Below are positions 8,828 to 19,583 of a stretch of 64,000 nt of DNA, piece after piece. The stretch comes from Brucella daejeonensis (lineage in GTDB: Bacteria > Pseudomonadota > Alphaproteobacteria > Rhizobiales > Rhizobiaceae), in NCBI RefSeq assembly GCF_014199265.1, contig NZ_JACIJG010000013.1, positions 49,933 to 113,932 on the forward strand, given 5' to 3'. The position numbers were made by a program, and so were the translations under genes. Under the pieces are notes generated by a model. That model saw only the letters and a list, made by a program, of their open reading frames with translations, had not been told where the DNA came from and did not search any database. Each line of letters begins with the position of its first letter. The stretch's first letter is position 1.

Positions 8828-10240
8828 TTACACAGCCGTGCCGCCGACGGTCATCTGATCCATGCGCAGATGCGGCTGGCCCACGCCTACCGGCACCCAT
8901 TGTCCGCCCTTGCCGCAATTGCCGCTGCCGGTATCGAGCTTCATGTCGTTGCCGATCATCGAGATGCGTTTCATGGCGTCCGGTCCGTTGCCGATCAGCA
9001 TCGCGCCCTTGATTGGCGCGCCGACTTTGCCATCCTCAATCATATAGGCTTCCGTGCAGCCGAACACGAATTTGCCGGAGGTGATGTCCACCTGTCCGCC
9101 GCCGAAGGAAACGGCATAAATACCCTTCTTCATCGAGGCGATGATTTCTTCCGGGGATTTGTCACCCGACAGCATATAGGTGTTGGTCATGCGCGGCATG
9201 GGCGCGTGGGCGTAGGATTCGCGGCGTCCGTTGCCCGTCGCCTCCATGCCCATCAGGCGCGCATTCTGCCGGTCCTGCATATAGTTGACGAGCTTGCCGT
9301 CTTCGATCAGCACGGTGCGGCCGGTCGGCGTCCCTTCATCGTCTATCGTGAGCGAGCCGCGCCGTTCCGCAATCGTGCCGTCATCGATGACGGTAACGCC
9401 CCTGGCCGCGACCTGTTCGCCCATCAACCCGGCAAAGGCGGAAGTCTTCTTGCGATTGAAGTCACCTTCGAGCCCATGTCCGACAGCCTCATGCAGCATC
9501 ACGCCCGGCCAGCCATTTGCGAGAACCACGTCGAACGTGCCTGCCGGGGCAGGGATGGCATCGAGATTGACGAGCGCCTGACGCAATGCTTCGTCGGCCA
9601 CATGCTGCCAGCTTTCGCTTGTGATGAATTCGCCGAACCCCTTGCGTCCGCCAACCGTGTAGGACCCGGACTCCTGCCGATCGCCATTGCCCGCCACCAC
9701 CGATACGGTAAGGCGTACCATGGGCCGTATGTCGCGCACGAAATTGCCGTCGGCGCGCAGGATTTCCACTTGCTGCCACGATCCAGCCAGCGAGACGGAA
9801 ACCTGCCGCACTTTCGGGTCCCTGGCGCGCAGATAGGCGTCGATCTGTTGCAGCAATTGCACTTTGGCTTCGAAGGCGGGTGAACCTATGGGGTTCTCGT
9901 CGGTGTAAAGATGGCGATTTGTGCCCGCGGGTGCTGCGGAATACGTCCCGCCATAGCCCCTCAGCGTGGCGGTTACGGCATCGGATGCACGTTTGAGAGC
10001 TGCGACTGAAAGATCGCCAGCATGGGCGTAGCCGATGGCTTCACCCGCGACGGAGCGCAGGCCAAATCCCTGATCCTGATTGAATGAACCGGTCTTGAGA
10101 CGGCCATTGTCGAAAACGAGCGCTTCCGCCTCGCGATACTCCACGAAGAGTTCGCCGTCGTCGCTGCCTTTCAGGCTTTGGGCGACAAGGCGCTCGATAT
10201 CGTCGCGGCTGGCGTCGAAACTGTCGATCAGGCTTTTCAT
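8828..10240 (-). CDS. tldD: Metalloprotease TldD
   Basis: TldD with TldE forms a cytosolic zinc protease that degrades unfolded peptides through a narrow channel; in other bacteria it matures peptides such as microcin B17. The 470-residue protein shows the HExxxH motif His250-Glu251-His255 (HEAVGHGLEGD) and the C-terminal segment KFVFGCTEAYMIEDGK with the further metal ligand Cys. The family features VEYREAEALVFDNGRLKTGS and RMTNTYMLSGD are present. TldE (PmbA) is not in this window. A dispersed palindrome lies just upstream. Confidence 0.95.
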   Translation of the reverse strand: MKSLIDSFDASRDDIERLVAQSLKGSDDGELFVEYREAEALVFDNGRLKTGSFNQDQGFGLRSVAGEAIGYAHAGDLSVAALKRASDAVTATLRGYGGTYSAAPAGTNRHLYTDENPIGSPAFEAKVQLLQQIDAYLRARDPKVRQVSVSLAGSWQQVEILRADGNFVRDIRPMVRLTVSVVAGNGDRQESGSYTVGGRKGFGEFITSESWQHVADEALRQALVNLDAIPAPAGTFDVVLANGWPGVMLHEAVGHGLEGDFNRKKTSAFAGLMGEQVAARGVTVIDDGTIAERRGSLTIDDEGTPTGRTVLIEDGKLVNYMQDRQNARLMGMEATGNGRRESYAHAPMPRMTNTYMLSGDKSPEEIIASMKKGIYAVSFGGGQVDITSGKFVFGCTEAYMIEDGKVGAPIKGAMLIGNGPDAMKRISMIGNDMKLDTGSGNCGKGGQWVPVGVGQPHLRMDQMTVGGTAV

Positions 10241-10348
10241 AAAACAAATCCCGCAGCATGTGTCTGCTGCAGGATGTAAGCCTTAAATCGGTTGAGGACA
10301 ACCGCGTGCGGAATAGGAGCTGCGCGATTCACGATATAGCGTGCCGAA

Positions 10349-10423
10349 AATGGTGATTTCCGAGAACCGGAGCGGAGTATACTTAAAAGTACATGAGCAC
10401 CGGAAGCGCAGGAAAGCGCCATT
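10349..10423. repeat. Imperfect 75-bp palindrome between tldD and the ialB-like gene
   Basis: The outer arms AATGGTGATTTCC and GGAAAGCGCCATT are inverted with two mismatches. The inner arms (ACCGGAGCGGAGTATACT and AGTACATGAGCACCGG) pair around TAAA. Elements with this CCGGAGC...GAGCACCGG build recur between genes in Rhizobiales genomes to my knowledge. Confidence 0.5.
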
Positions 10424-10444
10424 TGCAGGCCGCTAGAGCGTGAA

Positions 10445-11059
10445 TCAGGGAAGGGCGTCGAAACCCTCGCCAAAACCTTTGAGATCCACCGGTATGCCAA
10501 CGCCTTCTTCCGGCGTCTGGAATACGATGAAGGTCGCGGCCTTGCCCGAACGGAGCGTTTTCAGAAGATCGTCCTCAAGGATGACTTCCGCATAGCAGCC
10601 GTCTTCGAAGCAGCGGACGAAATAGGCGCGGCCGATATCCTTGCCGTCGACATTGAGGCCAAGGCCGTTGGGCAGCAAGACGCCGAGCGGCGCAAGCACG
10701 CGCAGAATACGGGCCTTGTTGTCAGCTGTCTTCAGAACAACGACCGAAAGGCCGAGTTCAGGACGCTTGGCGGCAACCACGTTCTGGATCAGTGCGCACT
10801 GCTCGGTTTTCGCACCTGCCGGCGTGTCGCAAAGGATGGACCATGCGCCATGCTGTGACTTGAGCTTCCCGCTCTGCTGCGGGTTCGACGGCACGGCCTG
10901 GGGCTGTGCGGCGGGGGCCTGCTGCGGGGCGGGTAATTGTGGCGATGTATCCTGTGCGGCCGAAGAGAAGGCTCCGGCGGCAAGCGCCAGGCTGACACCC
11001 GTTGCGAGGATTGCGAGGCGTTGGCCGATCATACGGCAGGCAAGCATGCGAAAAGTCAT
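10445..11059 (-). CDS. Invasion-associated locus B (IalB) family secreted protein
   Basis: 204 residues. The N-terminal signal peptide (hydrophobic core LAILATGVSLALAAGAF, cleavage near SSAAQ) is followed by a Pro/Gln-rich linker of about 30 residues (QLPAPQQAPAAQPQAVPSN) and the IalB domain with two cysteine pairs (ILCDTPAGAKTEQCAL and VRCFEDGCYAE). The family was named for a Bartonella erythrocyte-invasion protein, but Rhizobiales carry several copies with unproven roles; no invasion function is implied here. The ATG at 11059 has CTGGAG 8 nt upstream; a longer frame to 11185 would bury the signal peptide. Divergent from coxB. Confidence 0.85.
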   Translation of the reverse strand: MTFRMLACRMIGQRLAILATGVSLALAAGAFSSAAQDTSPQLPAPQQAPAAQPQAVPSNPQQSGKLKSQHGAWSILCDTPAGAKTEQCALIQNVVAAKRPELGLSVVVLKTADNKARILRVLAPLGVLLPNGLGLNVDGKDIGRAYFVRCFEDGCYAEVILEDDLLKTLRSGKAATFIVFQTPEEGVGIPVDLKGFGEGFDALP

Positions 11060-11460
11060 GAAATCTCCAGATCGAATCACCGGGACGTTAACGCGCTGCA
11101 TTGGCCATGAAAAGCGCCTTGAGGGGCGATTGGCAGTCCTGGCCATCATTGCAACGGTGATACCGTCTGTTGCATCGATTGTCACGCGGCACGTTGTCGA
11201 AACGTCATTTCAAATCATGGCTTCATTATGGGATTCTCGGGTTTTCCCAAGTTTTGCAGGAAAATTGAGCCGTCTTCGATGGTTGGGCGAACGCAAGACC
11301 TTGCTTCCGGCTAACCGGGCTGCGCGCAAAAATGCCGCACAGGAACATATTCGCCTTCCTTGCGGTGTGCGCTAAGGTGTGGTTTGAACGCCGACGGGGG
11401 ATGCGGCCGTCTCTGGCGTCCGGCGTCCAGCTCGAAAGGGCGAATAGGGAGAGAGTTCTG
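11060..11460. promoter_or_regulatory. Divergent ialB-like / coxB upstream region
   Basis: No gene is supported in this 401-bp gap. It should contain the promoters of the leftward IalB-family gene and the rightward cytochrome oxidase cluster. I see no FNR-type (TTGAT-N4-ATCAA) site and no unambiguous -35/-10 pair. GGGAGAGAG just before 11461 is the coxB ribosome binding site. Confidence 0.45.
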
Positions 11461-12345
11461 GTGGATAAGATTGTTGCCACAACGAAGGGCGCCTTCGGCG
11501 GCGCTCTTGCAGTGCTGTGGACGGCTGGTGCCGCTTTTGCGGATCAGCCCCGTCCGTGGGAATGGAGATTTCAGGATGCTGCTACGGGCATAGCCGAGCA
11601 GATTCATTGGTTTGAGCGTTATACACTCTGGTTTATCGTTCCAATTACCTTGCTGGTTCTGGCTTTGCTGATCGCGGTCGTGCTTCGCTTCCGGGCGGGC
11701 GCCAACCCCGAGCCTTCGAAGACCAGCCACAATACCGCGATCGAAGTGGTCTGGACTGTCGGGCCGGTGATTGTTCTGCTGTTTCTGGCAGTTCCGTCCT
11801 TCCAGCTTCTGACGGCGCAATATTCGCCGAAAGATCCGACGCTGACGGTCAAGGCCACGGGTTATCAGTGGTACTGGGGCTATGAATACCAGGTCGACAA
11901 TCCGGTCAGCTTCGATTCGCTTCTCCTGAAGGACGGTGATCGCGCCGAGGTCGGCAAGGAAGACAAGTCCCGCTATCCGCGTCTTCTGGCCGTGGATAAT
12001 GAAGTGGTCGTACCGGTCGGCGAAACCGTTCGTCTCCTGGTGACGGCTGCCGACGTCATTCACTCCTGGACCATTCCGGCCTTCGGCGTGAAAATGGATG
12101 CGGTTCCGGGGCGCGTTAACGAGGCCTGGTTCAAGGCGGACAAGGAAGGCCTTTATTACGGCCAGTGCTCTGAGCTTTGCGGCAAGGATCATGGCTTCAT
12201 GCCGATCGCCGTGCGCGTTGTCTCCAAGGAGCAGTATCAGACCTGGATCGCCGCAGCGGGATCGGATCTGACTGGCGCGAACAAGGCGCTTCAGGCTGCC
12301 GTCGAAGGCGGTGCAAACGATAAGGTGGCTGCGGCGGGTCTCTGA
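11461..12345 (+). CDS. coxB: Cytochrome c oxidase subunit II
   Basis: Subunit II of the aa3-type oxidase takes electrons from cytochrome c through the binuclear CuA centre on the periplasmic side. 294 residues: a signal peptide (to about 28), two membrane helices (about 53-77 and 95-118), then a cupredoxin domain with the electron-entry motif YQWYWGYEY and the CuA ligands His201, Cys236, Glu238, Cys240, His244 and Met247 (QCSELCGKDHGFM). The start is a GTG behind GGGAGAGAG; frames open upstream lack a signal. First gene of the cox cluster. Confidence 0.95.
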   Translation: MDKIVATTKGAFGGALAVLWTAGAAFADQPRPWEWRFQDAATGIAEQIHWFERYTLWFIVPITLLVLALLIAVVLRFRAGANPEPSKTSHNTAIEVVWTVGPVIVLLFLAVPSFQLLTAQYSPKDPTLTVKATGYQWYWGYEYQVDNPVSFDSLLLKDGDRAEVGKEDKSRYPRLLAVDNEVVVPVGETVRLLVTAADVIHSWTIPAFGVKMDAVPGRVNEAWFKADKEGLYYGQCSELCGKDHGFMPIAVRVVSKEQYQTWIAAAGSDLTGANKALQAAVEGGANDKVAAAGL

Positions 12346-12367
12346 TCCCGAACGCCAAGACTGTTGA

Positions 12368-14044
<1,677 letters not shown>

Positions 14045-14050
14045 TCGTGC

Positions 14051-14086
14051 GAAGGGCGGAGTCGGGAAAAGGCTTCGCCCTTCTTT
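14051..14086 (+). terminator. Probable hairpin after coxA
   Basis: GAAGGGCGGAG pairs with CTTCGCCCTTC (one mismatch) and is followed by TTTGC. The short U-run suggests partial termination, which would set the coxA to ctaB ratio. Confidence 0.45.
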
Positions 14087-14273
14087 GCAAAACGTGCTAT
14101 GGGCGGGATGCATTCTGTTCCGCCCGTCGCCGGTAGACGAAAAAGTCGGCATTTGAGCACGGCATTTTCCGGCGGGAACAGACCGTTTCCGGGAGGTGAT
14201 TGTTGTGGTTGTCCGATCCGTGCTGTAGGGGCGCGGCGTCCGGGTTCGGCGAGTTTGAGGTTTTTGTAGTTAA

Positions 14274-15221
14274 ATGTCTCTGGTGGAAAAAAACTCTGGT
14301 AACGACGACGCGTTCGCTCTTTCGGAAGCGACGGCGCGGGATTACCTCGTTCTTTTGAAGCCCCGGGTGATGTCCCTCGTGGTTTTCACCGGGCTGGTCG
14401 GTCTCGTGGTCGCACCGGGACATATGAATCCCGTTCTCGCGGCGATCAGCATATTGTGTATCGCGGTTGGCGCCGGAGCATCCGGCGCATTGAATATGTG
14501 GTACGACGCCGATATCGACGCGGTGATGAAGCGTACGCGCAACCGCCCGATTCCGGCTGGCGTCATCACACCCAATCAGGTTCTGGCGTTCGGCCTGACG
14601 CTTTCGGTATTTTCGGTCGTGACGCTCGGTCTGATGGTAAACTGGCTGGCCGGGGCGCTGCTGGCCTTCACCATCTTCTTCTATGCCGTCGTCTACACGA
14701 TGTGGCTCAAGCGCTCGACGCCGCAGAACATCGTGATCGGCGGTGCCGCAGGTGCCTTCCCGCCGATGATCGGCTGGGCTGCCGCCACGGGTGAAATCAC
14801 CTGGGACAGTGTCGTCCTGTTCATGATCATCTTCCTGTGGACGCCGCCGCATTTCTGGGCGCTGTCGCTCTTTTCAGCCAACGATTACGAAGCAGCGCGC
14901 ATTCCGATGATGCCGAACGTGAAGGGCGAGCTTTCGACCCGTCGTCAGGCGCTTTTCTATTCGATCATCATGGTTCCCGTTGGCGTTCTGCCGTGGGTGC
15001 TGGGTTTCGCCGGGCCTGTTTATGGCGCGATCTCGACGCTGCTTGGGCTGGCATTTCTTTATTATGCATGGCGTCTGTGGGGCGCCGGTTCGCAGCCGGC
15101 GATGCTGGCTGCTGCCCGCAAGCTGTTCCGCTTCTCGCTGCTCTATCTGTCGGGGCTCTTCGCGGTACTGCTGGTCGAGGCGCTGGCGATGAAGGCGTTC
15201 GCCGCCTTTGGAGTGTTCTGA
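14274..15221 (+). CDS. ctaB: Heme o synthase (protoheme IX farnesyltransferase)
   Basis: CtaB farnesylates protoheme IX to heme o, the precursor of the heme a used by CoxA. 315 residues with eight to nine membrane helices of the UbiA prenyltransferase fold; the first Asp-rich motif is [19 protein letters not shown], and a second conserved region is [15 protein letters not shown]. It begins 230 bp after coxA and its stop overlaps the ATG of the next gene by one base (TGATG). Also called coxE or cyoE-like in related genomes. Confidence 0.95.
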   Translation: MSLVEKNSGNDDAFALSEATARDYLVLLKPRVMSLVVFTGLVGLVVAPGHMNPVLAAISILCIAVGAGASGALNMWYDADIDAVMKRTRNRPIPAGVITPNQVLAFGLTLSVFSVVTLGLMVNWLAGALLAFTIFFYAVVYTMWLKRSTPQNIVIGGAAGAFPPMIGWAAATGEITWDSVVLFMIIFLWTPPHFWALSLFSANDYEAARIPMMPNVKGELSTRRQALFYSIIMVPVGVLPWVLGFAGPVYGAISTLLGLAFLYYAWRLWGAGSQPAMLAAARKLFRFSLLYLSGLFAVLLVEALAMKAFAAFGVF

Positions 15222-15406
15222 TGCAAAATACCATACACAAGCCGGTCAAGGATGAGCTGGAGCTGGTCGTTCCGACCGAGCAGCAGAAGCGCGCGCAGCG
15301 CAATCGCTCTTGGGGGCTGGCCATCGCTTTGGCATTGTTCGTGCTGCTCGTTTACGTTGGAACGATAGCGAAGCTCGGTGCCAACATTCTGGCAAGACCG
15401 CTCTAG
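15221..15406 (+). CDS. CoxF-type small membrane protein of the oxidase cluster
   Basis: 61 residues: a polar N-terminal half ([19 protein letters not shown]) and one membrane helix ([23 protein letters not shown]). It is placed exactly where Rhizobiales encode 'CoxF', between heme o synthase and CtaG, overlapping ctaB by one base, which implies translational coupling. The role is not established; a position between two assembly factors suggests an oxidase assembly helper. Easily missed because a longer frame starting inside ctaB covers it. Confidence 0.8.
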   Translation: MQNTIHKPVKDELELVVPTEQQKRAQRNRSWGLAIALALFVLLVYVGTIAKLGANILARPL

Positions 15407-15426
15407 ATCGGATCTGGGAGGAGAGA

Positions 15427-16035
15427 ATGGCGGATCAGCAGGAAAAGAACCAAAAGCAGAAAAAGCAGCAGCGTTCCAACGCGACGATTGCTTTTGCGTG
15501 CCTGTCTTTCTTTGTCTGCATGATCGGTGCGGCCTATGCCTCCGTACCGCTATATCGCATTTTCTGTCAGGTGACGGGTTATGGCGGCACGACGCAGCGC
15601 GTGGAGCAGTATTCCGATACCATCCTCGACAAGACGATCAAGGTGCGCTTCGACGCGAATATTGCCAACGGCCTGCCGTGGGATTTCAAGCCGGTGCAGC
15701 GTGAAGTGACGGTTCGCATCGGCGAAACGACGATGATCAAATACGAAGCGCGCAATCTGTTCGATCAAGAGAACTACGGTCGCGCCAGCTTCAATGTCGC
15801 GCCGGGGCGTGCCGGAGCTTATTTCAACAAGGTCGAATGCTTCTGTTTCACGGATACGACGCTGAAGCCGGGGGAAGACATGGAGATGCCGGTGGTTTTC
15901 TTCGTCGATCCGGAGATCGTCAACGATCCCGATCTGAAGGATGTGAAAACCATCACGCTTTCCTACACGTTTTTCCCGATTGAAAAGCCCAAGCCCGTCG
16001 CGGCGGCCGGGAACGGAGAACAGACAAAGCTTTGA
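15427..16035 (+). CDS. ctaG: Cytochrome c oxidase copper chaperone CtaG (Cox11)
   Basis: CtaG/Cox11 delivers copper to the CuB site of subunit I from the periplasmic side. 202 residues: a short lysine-rich cytoplasmic N-terminus, one membrane helix (about 21-41), and a periplasmic immunoglobulin-like domain with the copper-binding KVECFCFT motif and [15 protein letters not shown] strong GGGAGGAGAGA precedes the ATG, 20 bp after the CoxF-type gene; earlier in-frame starts overlap that gene. Confidence 0.95.
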   Translation: MADQQEKNQKQKKQQRSNATIAFACLSFFVCMIGAAYASVPLYRIFCQVTGYGGTTQRVEQYSDTILDKTIKVRFDANIANGLPWDFKPVQREVTVRIGETTMIKYEARNLFDQENYGRASFNVAPGRAGAYFNKVECFCFTDTTLKPGEDMEMPVVFFVDPEIVNDPDLKDVKTITLSYTFFPIEKPKPVAAAGNGEQTKL

Positions 16036-16349
16036 GGCACGACGGATTTTTACGCATTTCCAACGCAAAACCGGTTCTCACTTTCGCTGGAAATGCTTTA
16101 ATGCCGCAAAGACAAATGCATGAAGTGGTTTTATTGTTTCAATAGAATCGCTCCGGACTACAGCACCGGCACCAAGATCGATTCCGGTTTTTGGAAAGCA
16201 TGATGTGTTGATTCACTATTGAGGGACGCGGTTTCCGGTGAGGGAAGCGTCCGGTCGAAAACGAGAGAGACGCACCCGCCCGACGTTCCGTTTGGAGCAG
16301 GCCGGGAGGCATGAGAGAGGAGCCCCTAAGGGGATTTACGGGGAGAGAC
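16036..16349 (+). other. ctaG-coxC intergenic region
   Basis: No gene is visible in 314 bp. It holds an inverted dispersed-repeat copy (16054-16096), a second repeat-like patch around 16160-16205 (GATCGATTCCGGTTTTTGGA), and the coxC ribosome binding site GGGGAGAG at 16339-16346. CoxC is therefore probably also transcribed from its own promoter here. Confidence 0.5.
16054..16096 (-). repeat. Dispersed 'ATTTCCAGCAAAAGTG' element, inverted copy 4
   Basis: Read on the minus strand it gives GCATTTCCAGCGAAAGTGAG, then AACCGGTTTTGCGT and TGGAAATGC. This is the most complete copy in the window, with 9-bp inverted ends GCATTTCCA/TGGAAATGC. Confidence 0.7.
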
Positions 16350-17228
16350 ATGGCGGACGTACATCAGAAGAACCACGACTATCATATCATAGCGCCGAGC
16401 CCCTGGCCGTTCCTGAGTTCGATGGGCGCTTTCGTGCTCGCAATCGGCGGGATTGCCTGGATGCGTTACATCAATTCCGGTGAACTGCCGTTCTTCGGCC
16501 TGAATGTCGTGACCCCGTGGATTTTCTTCATCGGCCTCGCGATCATACTTTACTGCATGTACGGCTGGTGGTCGGACACGATCAAGGAAGGGCATGAGGG
16601 GCATCACACCCGCGTCGTGTCGCTGCATCTGCGCTACGGCATGATCATGTTCATCGCCTCGGAAGTCATGTTCTTCGCGGCATGGTTCTGGGCTTTCTTC
16701 GATGCCAGCCTCTTCCCGAACGAGGTGCATCAGGTCGCGCGTGCCACCTTCACCGGCGGCGTCTGGCCTCCGAAGGGCATCGAGGTTCTCGATCCGCTCC
16801 ATCTGCCGCTCTACAACACCGTGATCCTGCTTCTGTCGGGCACGACGCTGACCTGGTCGCATCATGCGCTGCTGCACAATGACCGCAAGGGCATGATCAC
16901 CGGTCTTGCGATTACCGTGGCTCTCGGTGTGCTGTTCTCCTGTGTGCAGGCATATGAGTACATTCATGCACCGTTCGGGTTCAAGGACTCGATCTACGGC
17001 GCCACCTTCTTCATGGCGACCGGCTTCCACGGTTTCCATGTGCTCGTTGGAACGATCTTCCTTCTGGTCTGCCTGTTCCGTGCCATTGGCGGCGATTTTA
17101 CGCCGAAGCAGCATTTCGGGTTTGAAGCCGCTGCCTGGTACTGGCACTTCGTTGACGTGGTCTGGCTGTTTCTCTTCTTTGCCGTCTACGTCTGGGGCGG
17201 CTGGGGTGCGCCGATGCACGCCGGCTGA
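16350..17228 (+). CDS. coxC: Cytochrome c oxidase subunit III
   Basis: Subunit III stabilises the oxidase and supports proton uptake. 292 residues with seven membrane helices; MADVHQKNHDYHIIAPSPWPF is a typical start, and conserved segments include FIASEVMFFAAWFWAFFDASLFP, TTLTWSHHALLHND, FFMATGFHGFHVLVGTIFL and WYWHFVDVVWLFLF. The ATG at 16350 follows GGGGAGAG; an ATG 39 bases earlier would add a non-conserved leader. A strong terminator follows 21 bp after the stop. Confidence 0.96.
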   Translation: MADVHQKNHDYHIIAPSPWPFLSSMGAFVLAIGGIAWMRYINSGELPFFGLNVVTPWIFFIGLAIILYCMYGWWSDTIKEGHEGHHTRVVSLHLRYGMIMFIASEVMFFAAWFWAFFDASLFPNEVHQVARATFTGGVWPPKGIEVLDPLHLPLYNTVILLLSGTTLTWSHHALLHNDRKGMITGLAITVALGVLFSCVQAYEYIHAPFGFKDSIYGATFFMATGFHGFHVLVGTIFLLVCLFRAIGGDFTPKQHFGFEAAAWYWHFVDVVWLFLFFAVYVWGGWGAPMHAG

Positions 17229-17249
17229 TCTGTAGGATCATCTGTCTGG

Positions 17250-17282
17250 AAGGCGGCCCTGGCAACATGGCCGCCTTTTGTT
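17250..17282 (+). terminator. Rho-independent terminator of coxC
   Basis: AAGGCGGCC and GGCCGCCTT form a 9-bp stem around a 10-nt loop, ending in TTTGTTT. Confidence 0.8.
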
Positions 17283-17310
17283 TGCTGGATAAGGGAAAAG
17301 GGGAAGTGCG

Positions 17311-17706
17311 ATGCCGGACCAGAATATCTATCCCACGGTCGATCCGATCAAGAGCGGCGTTGCCGGACGCTGTCCGCGTTGCGGTGAAGGAAAACTGTTC
17401 GACGGCTTTTTGAAAGTTGCCCCCCGGTGCAATGCCTGTGGGCTGGATTATTCCTTTGCCGATTCCGGCGATGGTCCCGCTGCCTTCGTGATCCTGATCA
17501 TCGGCTTCATCGTGGTCGGACTGGCCTTGTGGATGGAGGTGAATGTCGGCCCCCCGCTCTGGGTACATTTCATCCTTTGGGTACCGCTTGCGATTATTCT
17601 GAGCCTTGTCGCAATGCGGCTCATCAAGGGCATTCTCATCAACATGCAATATCGCAACAAGGCAGCGCCAGGTCGTATAGACGGCGGGCAGGATGACGGT
17701 AAATGA
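17311..17706 (+). CDS. DUF983 zinc-ribbon membrane protein
   Basis: 131 residues. The N-terminus has two Cys-x2-Cys pairs (GRCPRCGEGKLF and RCNACGLDY), likely a small zinc ribbon, followed by FADSGDGPAAFVILIIGF and two membrane helices. DUF983 proteins are typically found beside cox genes in alphaproteobacteria and are suspected of a role in oxidase biogenesis, though the function is not proven. The stop overlaps the SURF1 start by 4 bp (ATGA), so the two are translationally coupled. Confidence 0.88.
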   Translation: MPDQNIYPTVDPIKSGVAGRCPRCGEGKLFDGFLKVAPRCNACGLDYSFADSGDGPAAFVILIIGFIVVGLALWMEVNVGPPLWVHFILWVPLAIILSLVAMRLIKGILINMQYRNKAAPGRIDGGQDDGK

Positions 17707-18461
17707 CCACGGACCGGCAATCGCGCCGCTTTCCCTGGGGTGTGGTTGTTGCATCCGGTGTGGCGCTCGCCATTTTGCTGGCGTTGGGTACCTGGCAGGT
17801 GGAGCGCCTGCAATGGAAGGAAGCGCTGATCGCCTCGACCGAACAGCGCATACATGAACCACCGCTGCCATTGTCGGAAATGGAGAAGATCTACGAGAGC
17901 GGCGGGACGGTCGAATATCGCCCGGTGACGGTTTCCGGTACTTTCATGCATCAGGGAGAGCGCCATTTTCTGGCCACCCACAACGGCGCAGCCGGTTACT
18001 ATGTCTATACGCCGCTCATGCTGGAGGACGGGCGCTTTGCGCTCGTCAATCGCGGTTTCGTCCCCTATGAAAAGAAAGACCCTGCAACCCGTACCGACGG
18101 ACAGATCGATGGTCCCGTGACCGTGACCGGTCTGGCGCGCGACCCGTTGTCTGGAAAGCCATCCTTCCTTGTACCGGACAACGATATCGCCAAGAATATT
18201 TTCTATTGGAAGGATTGGACCGCGATGGCGGAAAGCGCCGATCTGCCCAACCTCGACGAGGTCGTGCCGTTCTTCGTCGATGCCAACGACAAGGCCAATC
18301 CTGGCGGGTTGCCGATCGGCGGCGTGACGATCATCGATTTTCCCAATAATCATCTGCAATATGCGGTAACGTGGTATGGCCTCGCTCTGGCGCTGGCGGG
18401 AGTTGTCGGGACGTGGCTTTGGCGCTATCGAAAGCAGGCTGCGGAAAACGGCGGGACTTGA
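17703..18461 (+). CDS. SURF1 family cytochrome oxidase biogenesis protein
   Basis: 252 residues with the SURF1 layout: an N-terminal membrane helix (about 10-32), a periplasmic domain and a C-terminal helix (about 218-238). Family marks are LGTWQVERLQWKEALI, YRPVTVSGTF, FALVNRGFVP and NNHLQYAVTWYGLALALAG. Bacterial SURF1 proteins bind heme a and help insert it into subunit I. It ends the oxidase block and overlaps the DUF983 gene by 4 bp. Confidence 0.93.
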   Translation: MTTDRQSRRFPWGVVVASGVALAILLALGTWQVERLQWKEALIASTEQRIHEPPLPLSEMEKIYESGGTVEYRPVTVSGTFMHQGERHFLATHNGAAGYYVYTPLMLEDGRFALVNRGFVPYEKKDPATRTDGQIDGPVTVTGLARDPLSGKPSFLVPDNDIAKNIFYWKDWTAMAESADLPNLDEVVPFFVDANDKANPGGLPIGGVTIIDFPNNHLQYAVTWYGLALALAGVVGTWLWRYRKQAAENGGT

Positions 18462-18537
18462 CATTGGTCCCGTTGCGGCCCAACTCCGGGCATGATTTTC
18501 GAGTAATGCCCAGCAGCCCCATGAACGAGTGTAGCGA

Positions 18538-19578
18538 ATGACCGATCAACGTTCCCCTCTGGAAATCCGTCTTTGCGGCCCGCGCGGTTTTTGCGCCGGT
18601 GTCGACAGGGCGATCCAGATCGTCGTGCTGGCGCTGAAAAAATACGGAGCGCCGGTCTATGTGCGCCACGAGATCGTGCATAACCGCTATGTGGTGGAAG
18701 GGCTGCAATCGCGCGGCGCGATCTTCGTCGAGGAACTGGACGAGATTCCGGCCGAGCATCGTGATCAGCCCGTGGTGTTTTCCGCCCACGGCGTGCCGAA
18801 ATCCGTGCCGGCCGATGCGGAAGCCAAGAACCTGTTCTATCTCGACGCTACCTGTCCGCTTGTTTCCAAGGTGCACAAGCAGGCGATGCGCCATCAGCGC
18901 CTTGGCCGCCATGTCATCCTGATCGGCCATTCCGGTCATCCCGAAGTCATTGGCACCATGGGGCAATTGCCGGATGGTGCGGTAACGCTGATCGAGACTG
19001 TCGAGGACGCTCGAAACTGTCATTTCGAGGATGAGGAGAAGCTGGGTTTCGTGACGCAGACCACGCTTTCGGTGGACGATACGGCCGGTATCATCGAGGA
19101 ATTGCAGGCGCGCTTCCCCAATCTTGCGGCCCCGGCGGCGGAATCCATCTGCTACGCCACGACCAACCGGCAGGATGCGGTGCGTGCTGCGGCTCCCGGC
19201 TGCGATCTGTTCCTGATCGTCGGTGCACCCAATTCGTCCAACTCCAAGCGTCTTGTCGAAGTGGCGGAAAAGGCGGGTGCAGGCATGTCGATGCTCGTGC
19301 AGCGCGCTGCCGATATCGAGTGGGACAGGATTGGAGACATATCCGTTGTCGGTCTTTCGGCGGGCGCATCGGCACCTGAAATCATCGTCGACGAAATCAT
19401 GGAAGCCTTCAAGGTGCGTTTCGATGTGAAGATCGAACTGGCGGAGACGATTGTCGAAACTGAGAACTTCCTCGTGAACCGTGCGATTCGCGATGTGGAA
19501 CTGACCGTGCGGGACATGGCTTTCGTTAATGGGGAGCACCGGGTGGTCGGTATCCCGAAACAGACGCAGGGGAAATAA
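18538..19578 (+). CDS. ispH: 4-hydroxy-3-methylbut-2-enyl diphosphate reductase
   Basis: IspH (LytB) performs the last step of the MEP isoprenoid pathway, making IPP and DMAPP with a [4Fe-4S] cluster. 346 residues, somewhat longer than the E. coli enzyme, with the three cluster cysteines in [24 protein letters not shown] and [11 protein letters not shown]; the substrate contacts [10 protein letters not shown] and [11 protein letters not shown] are present. It is followed 5 bp later by thrB and then rnhA, an unrelated but frequent alphaproteobacterial trio. Confidence 0.96.
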   Translation: MTDQRSPLEIRLCGPRGFCAGVDRAIQIVVLALKKYGAPVYVRHEIVHNRYVVEGLQSRGAIFVEELDEIPAEHRDQPVVFSAHGVPKSVPADAEAKNLFYLDATCPLVSKVHKQAMRHQRLGRHVILIGHSGHPEVIGTMGQLPDGAVTLIETVEDARNCHFEDEEKLGFVTQTTLSVDDTAGIIEELQARFPNLAAPAAESICYATTNRQDAVRAAAPGCDLFLIVGAPNSSNSKRLVEVAEKAGAGMSMLVQRAADIEWDRIGDISVVGLSAGASAPEIIVDEIMEAFKVRFDVKIELAETIVETENFLVNRAIRDVELTVRDMAFVNGEHRVVGIPKQTQGK

Positions 19579-19583
19579 GCGGC

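Noticed and set aside
8345..9883. 512-codon open frame on the plus strand
   Set aside because: Runs out of gmk and then antisense to tldD; no domain.
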